64,000 nt of DNA, taken from NCBI GenBank assembly GCA_037976565.1, contig CP137668.1:36284088-36348087 (forward strand), written 5' to 3'. This DNA is from Mesocentrotus franciscanus. Lineage: Eukaryota; Echinodermata; Echinoidea; Camarodonta; Strongylocentrotidae. Made by a program: the position numbers and the translations under genes. The notes below the pieces were generated by a model that saw only the letters and a program-made list of their open reading frames with translations, did not search any database and was not told the origin of the DNA. Positions 12,186 to 23,579 of this stretch are shown here, in pieces (the stretch's first letter is position 1; every line of letters starts with the position of its first letter).

Positions 12186-12430
12186 TCAATGAACAGCGTA
12201 TGTATTTGAGCCACTCTCTTCTACAAAGCTGTTGGAATTGTCAGCCATATTGTATCCCAGAATGCATCTCGATGAGGACGATGCGTAGGAGAAGTGGGAG
12301 CAGGTCTCAATTGAGATGCAGGAACTTGCACACCTCAAGGTGGAACGCGCCATGGTGGCGAGGGACACGAAAGCATCCATTATCATGGTGTCCGTTGCAA
12401 GCAGGCGAAATTTGCAGCTTACCAATCTTC
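12186..12430 (-). CDS. Lectin gene 2: terminal exon with PAN/Apple-like domain
   Basis: The minus-strand exon starts after the acceptor CTGTTTGCAG and ends in a TGA stop at 12186. It encodes about 80 residues with the spacing of a PAN/Apple-type module: FVSLATM, then RCASSC, then ETCSHFSYASSS, then RCILGYN, and a final SGSNTY. PAN/Apple modules bind proteins or carbohydrates in secreted proteins; that role is family knowledge. The exon needs an upstream exon ending in phase 1, which the donor at 12865 supplies. No transmembrane segment or GPI signal follows, so the product is probably secreted. The plus-strand frame over the same DNA is a shadow. Confidence 0.7.
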
Positions 12431-12864
12431 CTGCAAACAGATTAAAACAAAAACGTTATATACACAAATCTGAAAGGTAGAATCGTACTTAGGAGATGAT
12501 AGTGATTTTAACAGATACTCTGTTTGGGGACTTCACGGATGTATTATCCAGCACATGTTATGGTGAAGGTGCAAGGGAAATCAGGAGGGTGAGAGTCATA
12601 TAACGAGTGAGAATGAGAGTGACAGAGAGAGAGATGGAAAGGGAGAGAGGGGGTGGTGAAAAGGATGGGGTGAGAGAAGGTCAGGGTAACAAGGTTTACA
12701 TTATTGATAGCAGTTTGAATCGAATAACATAGAATGATCATATCATTTTCTTCTTCACCCATTTTAAAAGGTACAAATATTAGAGTAACGATTCTTTCCA
12801 ACAGGACACTGTCCAATGTTTGCCCTATTTCCTCTCTTCATAAGTTTGATAGCCCTGTACCTAC

Positions 12865-13392
12865 TTCTGGTTGCAGGTGAAGTGGTTAATTTTTCTGCAG
12901 GCGTCGTACGAGAGGTAGAACTTGGAATGTCTGAAGTCTGCTCTGCCTTCGGGATTGACGGAATACTTGAAAGTTGGGTCGTTGTGGTACTAAGTTCGCC
13001 ACTTGTGGGTGATAAGGTCGTCTGCGTCGTTGGCGTCGTTGGCGTCGTTGTAGCGGTAGTTTGTGACTCTATGTCAGTCGTACTTGAAACTTTGATGGTA
13101 GAAAGAACCTTTTCAGTGGTTCGAGGAGCTGTTGAACTTGGTAATGAAGCAGTACTTCCTGATGTCTGTTGTAAGAACCGTGTAGGTGACGACTCCGTCA
13201 AAGAAGTGCTAGCCTTAGTACTCAAAGTTTCCAAGGTTAGTTTTATATTCGCCGTAGTTAGTATCTTTCCCTCTGTAGTACTTGCAACTTTGATGGTAGT
13301 TGTAGCTTCTGTCGGGGTTCTGGCAACTGTTGTTATTGTCGTTAGATCAAGGTGAGCGGCAGGTAGTTGTGTCGTCGTTCCATCACCACAAC
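12865..13392 (-). CDS. Lectin gene 2: Thr/Ser-rich mucin-like exon
   Basis: Encodes about 176 residues dominated by Thr, Ser, Pro and Ala, with repeated TT, STT and TTTP units, after a short Cys-containing start (GCGDGTTT). The acceptor is GCGTCACAG. A donor reading CCAGAA then GTAGGT gives a 528-nt exon with phase-1 ends that joins the PAN exon in frame. A rival donor a few bases further on (AGTAG then GTACAG) would be phase 2 and would not join in frame. The exon is three times longer than the equivalent in lectin gene 1, as expected for stalk length variation. A plus-strand Val-rich open frame at 12816-13355 is its antisense shadow. Confidence 0.7.
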
Positions 13393-13790
13393 CTGTGACG
13401 CATGAAAAGCAGCGATACATGGACATGTGTAAGCAAATTATGAGGAAATGGAAGGAGCTGAGGATAAAATATTGATAATTGTACTATGCTTAAGTGTAAA
13501 AGTACTCAGCTGTAGTGCTAGATAATAATATATCAAAATGGAAGCTACTACAAAAGTGTTTTTGGAAGTAAAAGAAACCTAGTGTAGGATTATAGGCCTA
13601 GGGAACAATATGTGCAACAGCAATGTTTCATGAGTATACATGCAGCTTAAAATAGAACCTAATGTCGGCATATTGGATTAGACGATTTATACGATTCAGG
13701 AATTATTTTTGAAGTTGGGGAACCTTATTTAGGCCAACAGGCTCAGAAAACGTGTCTGCTTCGTGAATAATACTAAAACACTTTACTCAC

Positions 13791-14162
13791 CTCCCTCGCT
13801 TTCGCAGATGAAGCCATAATGATCATGATCACATTGATGATCCTCCCAGGCATGGTCCTTGTCGTTTTTCATCCGAAAGCAGCCTTTATTTTTTATCTTT
13901 CCAAAATTGGAAAAGGTGATAGCAGATCCATCCAGCCAAACATCTTCCCCAGCGTCATTCTGTTCAATTCCGATCCAGTACTCTCGCTCAGGGGTAACGA
14001 TGTCCACTGTGGACGCCAGGAAGTCCTGCTCCAGGCTAGTTTCGATGTAGACCAGGTGGAAGCCTGATGCTTCGCAGCTTGTTTTCGCTGTCGTAAAAGT
14101 CGTCTCGTCGGTTTTGAATCGGTAACAGGAAGCTCCGAACGTGTACATATTTTCTTCACACA
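13791..14162 (-). CDS. Lectin gene 2: second C-type lectin domain exon
   Basis: A 124-residue C-type lectin-like domain in one symmetric exon. The acceptor is TTGTGTAG and the donor GGGAG followed by GTGAGT, both phase 1. It reads CEENMYTFGASCYRF at the start, HLVYIET, EYWIGIEQ, WLDGSAITF, then CFRM, and ends YGFICESE. The usual WND is WED here and there is no EPN or QPD tripeptide, so calcium-dependent sugar binding is uncertain. It is a closer relative of the neighbouring domain at 14996-15369 than of the one at 1132-1509, which suggests local exon duplication. Confidence 0.88.
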
Positions 14163-14439
14163 CTACACAATTGCATATGAAAAAGCAAAAACAGATAGAC
14201 AGTTGACTATCAGGAATTGGTTAAAAAAACACATCAAACATAAACCACAGTCGTACTTTATATTAAATTTATTAAACGTTGTAGGATAAAATAATAAAGA
14301 ACAATATAATCAGGGTAATGAATTTTCTTAGATGTCCGATTATTCATAAGATCAGAGTTTTAGAGTCCCCCGAAAACTAGTCGGAATGTAGGCCTATTCT
14401 TGAAACATTTTAATCGATTTAGGTCTCATTCCAACAATT

Positions 14440-14721
14440 CAGTGGCGGATCCAGAGAGGGCCCGGGGCCCGGGCCCCCTCCCCTAGCAAAAAAAACAGGT
14501 AAAACACCCTTTTTCTGAAAAAGAAGATGAGCCCTCCTGGCGCCCAAGGGGTTGGCGAGGAAAAATTACCCTTCCCAGAGGAAATTTTTTCGGGTGCCAA
14601 ATTTTTGGGCTGGCTCACTACCCCACTGAGCGAAAAATCGACCGGCACGATTTTCAAATTTTTGCACGAAGTGAGCCCCTTTTTAGGCCCCCTCCCTTGC
14701 CGCCGGCTGGATCCGCCCCTG
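14440..14721. mobile_element. hAT-type MITE, 282 bp, 8-bp target duplication CAACAATT
   Basis: The ends are inverted repeats: CAGTGGCGGATCCAG on the left and CTGGATCCGCCCCTG on the right. They are flanked by a perfect 8-bp duplication (14432-14439 and 14722-14729). An 8-bp duplication with CAG/CTG termini is typical of hAT transposons. It has no coding capacity. It lies in the intron between the two lectin exons. Confidence 0.9.
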
Positions 14722-14995
14722 CAACAATTAATAAGGTTTGACGAGGTAAAATTTCCCAATATAAGTCTACGTCAAATAATGCAGATTATGCTGATTGTTC
14801 CTCAAAAGCCAAATGTCTATCGAGGACTTCGTTTGGTGAAGATAAAGTCGTACATTTGTTAAATATGATAATAAATATAACTAGGCCTAATAGAATCATT
14901 TTAGCATGCAGAGATTGATATGAATAAGAAATGTTCAGTTGCATTTTTAAAAACACAAATCAGCAAAAGTAGATATCAACTCGAATTTCACTCAC

Positions 14996-15369
14996 CTCGC
15001 TCCCTTTCACATATGTAGCCGTATTTGTTGTGATCACAGTCACGGTCTGCCCAAATATAGTCATCCTGGTGCTTCAGCCGAAAGCATTCACCACCTTCGC
15101 CCATGACATCGAAATTAGAATAGGTAATGGCTGTCCCATCCATCCAGACCTGCTCTCCTGCGGCATTCTTTTCGATTCCAATCCAGTATTCCCGTCGAGG
15201 GCTAACGGTGTCCCGGTGGACGCCAGGAAATCCTGTTCCTGGCTCGATTCGATGTAGACCAGATGGAAACCGATCGTCTCGCAGTTTGTTTTGGCGGTCC
15301 ATAAATCCGTTTTGTCTGTGTTAAATTGGTAGCAGGAGTCGTCGAGTCGGTACATAGAATCGTCACATA
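14996..15369 (-). CDS. Lectin gene 2: first C-type lectin domain exon, frameshifted
   Basis: The start of the domain reads CDDSMYRLDDSCYQF and HLVYIESS in one frame. The second half reads EYWIGIEK, WMDGTAITYSNF, ECFRLKH, WADRDC and YGYICERE in another. The frame changes after FLAST, near 15212-15220, where the sequence lacks one base relative to the paralogous exon at 13791-14162. The exon is 374 nt where 375 would keep the phase-1 symmetry seen in its neighbours. The acceptor is TATCACAG and the donor GCGAG followed by GTGAG. This may be a sequencing error or a genuine loss-of-function change. The exon supplying the start codon and signal peptide was not found with confidence. Confidence 0.8.
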
Positions 15370-16985
15370 CTGTGATAGAGTAGAAAGGGAGAAAGATTGC
15401 ATATTTCAATATATTCTTCCTGCTTTAAAAGAAATTCCAGTGAAATTTAAAAGCAAATGCTGAAATTTCTGAATGAGATCCCATTCCTGATATAAAAACT
15501 GCATATTTAATTTTCATATTCAATGAAATGCAACTAATGAGCATCATAACAATTTGGTCTTGCGTTACATGCCGCACATGTACTCGATCAACTCTCTGTC
15601 TTTGCCTACAACTTAGACGGACACCAGTTCGAAATTGAGTCACGTCTTACGGAAGGTGACGTTAAGGAAAAACGTTAGTAAAAACCCCACTTACACACAC
15701 ACGCACACACACAGACACACTTAAAATTTCAAAGTTACATTTACGTAGTCGAGGTAGTCGAGGGGATAATTGTCCTATAATACATTTCGAGAACTGCTGG
15801 ATACCAGTACAATATACTGATATCAGGCTATCTATGAATAAAATGAATCATTAAAGGAACTTACTATAACATGATGTATCTCCCCATCTGCAGCAAGGCA
15901 ATTATAATGCCATGTATCAGTAACATCTACATTAAACAAAAACAACAACAAAACAGTCAGTCTTTTGTTATAATTATATACATCTTGCAAACACAATAGC
16001 GGATCTGGAGGGAATATTGCAAGGACAAGCAAAAACAGAAATAGCCCACTGTAATGGGATAGTGGATACCTGCATATTATGATCAGTCACTTCTACTTTC
16101 ATTCAGTTTAATTGCTACATGCTGACATTTTTTTACATGATTTTTTAAAAGTAATATAATATTGTATAGTATGCCAATGACATAGCAGTCAACGACAGTT
16201 ATGCTTTATGACACATTATAATAATACACTTTGATCATTCTTATGTAATCAAATTGACCAAGCTAAACTAATGACAGTCATTGATGAGGTTCAAATCCGA
16301 TTTAGATTTGATATTGCAATAAATAATTTTGTCTGCACTCATAAAAAATCTACACTACACCTAATCCAATACTACCTCAAATATTTGAAATAATAAAAAA
16401 AAAATACAAGGCCTTCCAATAACCATTTTGACAATATTGTGATAAAGTGCCGAATTAGTCTCGACAAAAACCCATTAGCTGCCAAGAAAAATGTCAGATA
16501 AAGTTTCCAGACAAAAATGCCGAGGTACACAATTCAATTAATTCATTTGAGTATTCATCATGATATAAAAACTACATCGAAACGTAAAGGCATGCAAATA
16601 TTAGTAGAAACAAAGAGAAGGGGAGCTACAAAAAAGCGGCGTGCTTTGAAAAATGTACATTGTAGCTCTCCTGGATGAAAGAAATATGTGACATACAAAT
16701 CTCAGTAGTTGTAAGTTTAAACATATAGTGATATTAAATACAAAATAAACCTGCCCACACACACACACACACGAACACACATACACCCACGCACTCACAC
16801 TATTGCAGCCACTAAGACATATTACTGTATAAACGTTCACATCCTATCCTGTAAGAGAGAAACCGAGAAATATAGAACAGAGGTAGAGAGAAAGGGGTGA
16901 GAAATAGAGAGAGAGAGAAGAGAGAGATCAAAATAAAAGTATAAGGTAGAGAAAAAGTTGAAGTGCATGGATGGGGTGACCATTA
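15370..16985. other. Upstream region of lectin gene 2; no certain exon
   Basis: A signal-peptide exon should lie in or beyond this region. On the minus strand near 16010-16060 a hydrophobic reading (GLFLFLLVLAIFPP) is present but lacks an in-frame ATG. A possible small exon ends at a perfect GTAAGT donor near 15865. Neither is strong enough to call. A CA-rich microsatellite lies near 15695-15722 and another near 16757-16795. Confidence 0.3.
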
Positions 16986-16989
16986 ATTG

Positions 16990-17300
16990 ATTTACACACT
17001 ACATTTGGCAAGAAGATATTTTGTTAACTTGGCTTTGAACGAATTCACAGTCGTACAAGAGTTAAGATCTTTCTCAAGTAAATTCCAAATTCAAGGACCC
17101 TGGTGCCTGACGGTTTATTACAAATTGGTGGAATTAGCTTTTCATAGTGTAATTTGCAACTAAATTGGATATCATAATTATGTATATTTATATGAACAGA
17201 AACAAATTTGCGAAATTAATCTAGTAATTTGAAATTTGTTTATGTCATAACTATTAAGAGACTTCAGTTTGTAAAAAAAATTGTTTGGTTGAAGCCATGA
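16990..17300 (-). mobile_element. Degenerate LINE, C-terminal end of ORF2
   Basis: On the minus strand near 17090-16991 the frame reads WNLLEKDLNSCTTV then FKAKLTKYLLAKC and a stop, the typical C-terminal end of a CR1/Jockey-group ORF2. A further piece upstream reads YDINKFQITRLI. Frames are broken between them. The 3' flank is CT-rich. Confidence 0.6.
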
Positions 17301-18059
17301 TGGTATTATTGCATATTTATTGCAATATCAATTATAGGGAAGAATTAAGGAATTACACAACATGAATAAATGCCTGTTTAGGAAGAATGTGACTTGATTT
17401 GAACAATATACCAACTAATATTTTACCTCTGACGTTTTTACTTTTGACATTTCACACCTAACCAAGTATTTTCCATGAAAGTAAATTGACATGTAAGCCT
17501 ATACATGAATTGAAAAAAAATAATGTTAATAAAACGTCATGACTATAACAAAAATTACAAAAGCCTTTGCCATATCGGCTAGTCTGAAAAACCATTTGGC
17601 TGACATTCAAATGTAAAAGAAAATGGTGTTCTCGCACCCTCTCCTAACCATGCGCTGTCTCCTACCCCATCTCCCTCAACTTCCCTCTCCCTAACGCTTG
17701 ATAATGCAATCGGAATTCAACCCAACACTGACAAACAACCATCACGAGCAAAATGTCAGAAAATTTGCAATTAATTTAGAAGATGAATATACGCTGAATG
17801 ACGTATTTGGCAACAAATATAGCGGTTAATGTTATGGGTAATGAAACGTTAGATTGTTTATTCGTAATACTGATGTATATTTGGGCTACCATTTAAAACG
17901 TTTTTCTTCAAGAGTAATATCACTCTTGTCGTACTTGTTATTCTCCTTTTGATGTATAATCTATGCTCCATAACAATCAATTGAATATATTACTGGGAAC
18001 TTTGCCTCACAAAGCCATCATAGTCTTTTTAAAAGTTCTCCTTTTTCATTTTAAATAAC

Positions 18060-18175
18060 ACATTGCCGATGGTATTGCTAACTATGTATTTTCATTGTTT
18101 TGTTGTATGAATGTTTATTTGCTTTGATTGTAGTTTTTATAAAAATGAAATAAATAACCGATTGATTGATTGATG
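18060..18175 (+). mobile_element. Retroelement 3' tail ending in (GATT)n
   Basis: Non-coding sequence ending TGAAATAAATAACCGATTGATTGATTGATGA, the simple-repeat tail expected of a target-primed non-LTR insertion. Confidence 0.5.
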
Positions 18176-18335
18176 ACTGTATAAATAATGTTTAAGAATA
18201 TAAAAATCAAACACAATAAGCAAACAATTGAATGTAAAAGGAATTGAAAGGTAAACCATTGCTCCGTGGTCCATATCCTAACTGAATTCATAACTTCAAC
18301 CCGGGTCCTAACACTTCACCTATAAACCTGAAATT

Positions 18336-18356
18336 CTAACCCTAACCCTAACCCTA
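18336..18356. repeat. Three telomere-like CCCTAA units
   Basis: CTAACCCTAACCCTAACCCTA occurs once. It is too short to be a telomere and is probably a chance or interstitial microsatellite. Confidence 0.5.
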
Positions 18357-19699
18357 GACCTGAACTGAAGAAAAACACTTGCAACCGTAATCATAACCCT
18401 ACGCTATACCTGTGACGAAACAAAGCTAGGAGCAAACGTCGCCATGAAAATTACGTCTTGGAACAAGGCTCGGTTGGGAAATGACGTGCATTGTGGGGAT
18501 TTGTGCGCCAATCGGCCAAGCCTGATATCATGTTATAAATATTTGACCGATTTAGCATAATCCTTCCATTTTCCGAACAAATCAATTCTCGTCGTTAGAC
18601 AACGTAGATTCTCGTCGTTAGAGAGTATTTCTATTTCAATCATGATGCATTAACAAGCTCATTGAATCAATCTTATTCAGACATGGATGTACTTTATTTT
18701 GGTGTCATAAAATGTCAAAGAATACCAGGCAACGTTCGAATATGTTGGTGAAAATGTTTGTATACTATGTAAACATTCCATATGATATTTTTGATTGGTT
18801 GTTGCTTTTATTCATATTCCATGCAAAAATATCAAAGTATAATACATTTTACAAAACAATATCATTTCTTTAAGTAACAAGAAAATAATTTATCCTGAGT
18901 CATAGTATTTAATAACATGAAAGAATGTTCTGTGTATCATTAAATACGGAAATGAAAAGTGAACCTACTTAAAAGCTAAGCTTTTTTTATTTTCACATGA
19001 CGATTTTAATTCCACAAATATTGATCAGTAGCGAATTTTCGAATCTCGACAGGCATACAGGTCCGTTAAGTACACAACAAATTGGCCCCTTCCTTTTTTC
19101 TCGGGGTTGCCCCCCCCCCCTTCACAGAATCCATTATAAACTTGATTTAAAGTTTAGATTTCATTTATCAACCATAACTTCATAAGTCAATAATTTTGAA
19201 AGATTAGTTATAGATTTAAAATTCAATCACATTTCTTTTTTACTGACTAGACTTGAATTGAAATACGACTGAAGGATTGCCTGCAGAAGAAGATTGCATG
19301 TAAAATACAGCAATCATTACAACAATAATAAATAATAATAACAACATTTATAACGCGCACATATCCACCCCGAGAATATGACTATACATGTATTTCGTCA
19401 AAAATGTAAGAATGTGTCTTCACTAGATAAGTTATTTCCATCTAAGACATACAGGAACTTACGGAAAAGATCTCAATTGGCAAATAAATATACATACATT
19501 ATGACGACAAATATATAAATATCATAAATATCATTCATATCAGAAATGTTGTATATTTGACTGAAACTGAACGGGGAATCTTCGAGAGCACTGGTACAGT
19601 AAATCAAATGTAAAATTTTATGTCATGATTTATTAGGGTTGAGCGGATCATTTCCCATATAAAGCATGAAATAGCAAACCTACTAGGATACCGCTATTT

Positions 19700-20790
19700 G
19701 TTTAAGGTAAAACATGGTAGGAACTGCTTGTATCAACTTGAGGAAATTTCAATAGCCTTGTGGGTCACCCATTGAAATGTGTGAATATGACGATGACGTA
19801 TTACGAAATCCGGACATGATTTCTTTGGGACATATAATAGGGTATTGAAAATTGCCCTTGATTGGGGCAGGTGAAACGCGATCGAAATGGCGCCTCTTCC
19901 ACATCGGGCATAAGGATGGTTGATTTACGCTAACCTTTGACGGTCAAATCTATAACCAGCCAATAATACGCTTAATTATTCAAGCCTATCTCGGTTCGTT
20001 GTTCTTTTTCACGTTCACAACGTCAATAATTGGAGTAAATTTATCGCGATTTCGGAGAGAGAAAGCGAAACACACATCAGAATTAATTTCTGATCACTTA
20101 TAAATCAATCAAATGCTTGTTTATCCTCGCTGGTGCATAAATTAGCAATCCAACAATGTATTATTTCCGCGTGTATCTACTAGCACGTGTTCCCTAGTAT
20201 AAAACACTAGTATTGGCTTTTTTTTTTGGGGGGTCGATTTCGTTCGGACGGTATAAACGGGATTACATGGTAATTGTGGTATACTTTGGACTGGCCTGGG
20301 GATTAGTAAATAATATTGCTTTGACTAATATAATTTATATTTATTTAATTCACTATATATTATATGAAAGTTTCGAAAAATGTATTTCTTGACAATGTAA
20401 ACTCAGGCATAAAAATAATCTTTTTTTCAACGTATACACAACACGTATATAAATCTCTGAACTGCCACCTAATGAGGTCAATGAAATATCTGTTGTAATC
20501 TACCCCTCTTTCAGATGAATTTTGTTGCTAGGGAGAATAATTAATATTCATAGACATCTATAGCTTAAATCTACTTTTAAACAAGTCAAATGTATGGATT
20601 TTACCCCAAAGCACGGTCATCACAAACACTTAAAAAATGAACTTTAAAAAAAAGAGCTTCAGGAAATTCCGATTGCCTTGATCACCAGACATCTGCGAAT
20701 ATCACATGACGTATTACGTAATATGAGCATGATTTCTATAGGATATACATGATAGGGTATTGAAATTGGCATTGAATTGATTATGAGAAT
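19700..20790. repeat. Pair of diverged direct repeats
   Basis: The segments at about 19730-19860 and 20645-20780 share an ordered series: CTTGAGGAAATTTC versus CTTCAGGAAATTCC, GACGTATTACG, GCATGATTTCT or GACATGATTTCT, and ATAGGGTATTGAAA. They look like two old copies of one interspersed repeat. Confidence 0.5.
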
Positions 20791-23175
20791 AACGATTTTG
20801 ACGACCGATAAAAGTTTATGAACTGCACCTTTAATAGTTATATTGTACCTATAAAATTATCATATACCGATCATTTTGCCCTCGTCGCTATAATTGAATG
20901 AGCCTATCTGCCTATTCCCAAGTTTTAATTATTAAATTAGATCCTAGCAGAGAAGGGAATTTGAAGATGTTGGCGTTCCTACTCAATCAATCCAAATAAT
21001 GTTTACTTAAAGTCATATATGAAGCCCTAAAAAGCGGTTATCCAAAAGGATGTGTAAACATATTTAAAAATAATTTCTCTTTATAAAAATGCTGAAGGTG
21101 AAGCGATAGGAAAAGAGGGGAATGGAGAGATTTAATTTCATCAAAGATTTCATTTAATGTTGGTAAAAACTTATAAGATGCAAGATAATATCAAGGAAGG
21201 ATGCATAAATTGGGGACATTGCAGTAAATCGACCAATCGATCTCCCACAAGAACTACAATGTCGGCCTCGCAAACATCCAGAAGTTGTAAGAAGATTCAC
21301 GAGACCGACACAATAGTCTCGCGGGTAGTAGCCTCATAAATTTGGATGCAGATTGTTATGGAGGAAAAGGTTGTGGCAAAAGAAGATATACAGTCCATGA
21401 ATATGAATGTCATCTATGTAAATTGGTAATCATAATTCAAACAGATCACAGTAATTTTATTTTATAACTTTTACATATTACAGATTGAAGAAAGTAAGAC
21501 ATAACTACAGAACGGTAAAATGTTGAACAGTGCCTTTTCACCATGCGTGGTGTCTGAGGAGACAACACGGAATCTCATAAAGAGGATTCTGGGATTCGTA
21601 CTGAAACAAAAACAGAACTATTATGTGTAGAAAATATTTGATTAAAAGGATTAATTTTCCACATAAATGATACTATCTGTGTATTGTGGTTTTAATCATT
21701 ACAGACTGCCACAGTGTTATTTAAAAAAAAATTGTTTGCGGTTACAAAATGTTAAATACAAATCTTTGACGGAAAAAAGTCAAGTTTTGACAAATGAAAG
21801 AATGTCATACTGACCTTTCAAACATGGGTGGACGTAATGATGCACAAGAATTTCGTATGTTTGCGGAAATCTTTTTCCGAATACCCTGATTATAATATAC
21901 TTTCCGAGCGAAGGATTTCCTTTCTCAAGCTACTCTATATTTCCAGGTTAGTGATGAAAAGTTCCCAGTCGTGATTAAAAGAGGTGGCATTGATGCAGGA
22001 TGGATAAAACTTCCAATGGTTTGGCTCAGACAGTTGCTCTTTTCTTTGCAGTCCATACGGCATTAAATTTCTTAAACCGTCTCGATAGGCGACATAGGCG
22101 ATATTATTTAAGATCACTTGACGCTGCTGCTTGACTTGTCAAGATTCTGCCCTAACAAAATGACGCGGAGAGTATGAAAATCGATTGTTAATAATGATTA
22201 CGATCTCCTCCGCGAGTTCTACCCCTGACTGGTCCACCCAAACTGGAGACCAATGTCCCGCTCTTCAGTACATGTTCGAAGTGCAACACGGACACTTCAC
22301 TGCAAGGGAGACATCCCTTTCATCGGTTCTCTGTCTCTGTCTCACTCTCTCCCTCTGCCCCTTCTCTCTGCATTCCTCTCTTTTCCACTCTAACTCATTT
22401 ATACCGACGAGACTGACACCAAACAGGAAATAGATGGAACGAAATATTTCATTACCCCGAATGACCAAGAATCGGTCGGTTTGGAATCAGTTTAGTGCAT
22501 GACGTCACTTTCTCCTTTTTTATAGTTATTATTGAACTACTATAAGTCAATGTACATTTTATAACCTTATTTCATGTTTTTCAGCATTTTACTGTAAATA
22601 TGAAAATATTAATTAGTCTCTGGAGTTTTGCCATGTTCTTTTTTCTTCTTCTGTTTGTAAACAATTAAACCGAAGTTGAATTGAACAAAATTTGAATTAA
22701 ATAGAAGTCGGTTTGATGGTGTGACCGAGGTATTAAAACGTTTCTCTTTTCCTCTCTCACATACCGTGTGAGTCAAAAAAAAGTTTACACTCAGAAAATT
22801 GTCATTATTTTAAAAGTCAGGTGTGAACGAAAGGTTATCATACATGTCTCGAAAGAGTGTTATATCCTGAATTGTGTGGTATCATTTTTGTGTGTTATGT
22901 GTTCAGGCTCGGATAAACAGGAGGCATTGTTTGCGAGACTGCAAACATCGACTTGCGCAAAATTATTAAAGTGAGAGAATGAATTCAATGTATCAAATGA
23001 GATGCATTGCATACGTGTTTTTTTTCAGAAGCAAAGTCACACACACACACTCACATAGCACATTTAGATGCAGACTGACCTAGTCCTTTGGGAGAAAAAA
23101 TTCATTGTGATGTTAATGCATCAAACCTTCACTATGGCATAGTGATTGGATTTAAATTCCATTTTGATATTAAAT
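20791..23175. other. No gene seen
   Basis: AT-rich sequence with short open frames lacking domain signal. A CT-rich patch is present at 22300-22390. Confidence 0.4.
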
Positions 23176-23177
23176 GG

Positions 23178-23578
23178 GAAATTTGCGATTTAAAGAGAAG
23201 GTTGAGTTCTGGGAAGAGGTGAAAAATAATTTGTGAGCGTTATCATTGTATTATGCAAGTGTGGAAGAACATCAGAGAAAAAATATTCCCTGAAAAGCAT
23301 GGCTCTTCAAATGCCTTAATATTCTAAATATGGCTTGTAACATCATCAAAATCGGGACAGATTTTTATGCCACATGTTCGTGTAGTCCCACATACATCTT
23401 TCTGTGTACAGTGCTTGTAACTTTACCAAGACTGGGTCAAATTTCTTATCATTTTGATGATTCTAGAACCTTGCAGTACACACCAATACTTATATGCTAG
23501 ATGATCAACCTTTTCTGATCGATTCCACAACGTTTCTTTCACAATGCAATCGCATGACCAGAACTCAACTTTGAAATG
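23178..23578 (-). repeat. Interspersed repeat with terminal inverted ends
   Basis: The reverse complement matches 33230-33585 almost throughout, with landmarks CATGACCAGAACTCAACTTT, GATGATCAACCTTTTCTGATC, GCCACATGTTCGTGTAGTC and GCAAGTGTGGAAGAACATCA. Both ends carry the motif AAGTTGAGTTCTGG or AAGGTTGAGTTCTGG in opposite orientation, so this may be a MITE. No coding capacity. Confidence 0.7.
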
Positions 23579-23579
23579 T

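Noticed and set aside
12816..13355. 179-residue Val-rich plus-strand frame
   Set aside because: It is the antisense of the Thr-rich mucin exon; ACN codons read backwards give Val codons.
15832..16032. Signal-peptide exon of lectin gene 2
   Set aside because: A hydrophobic stretch exists, but there is no in-frame ATG and no good donor in the required phase.
18336..18356. Telomeric repeat or chromosome end
   Set aside because: Only three CCCTAA units inside ordinary sequence.
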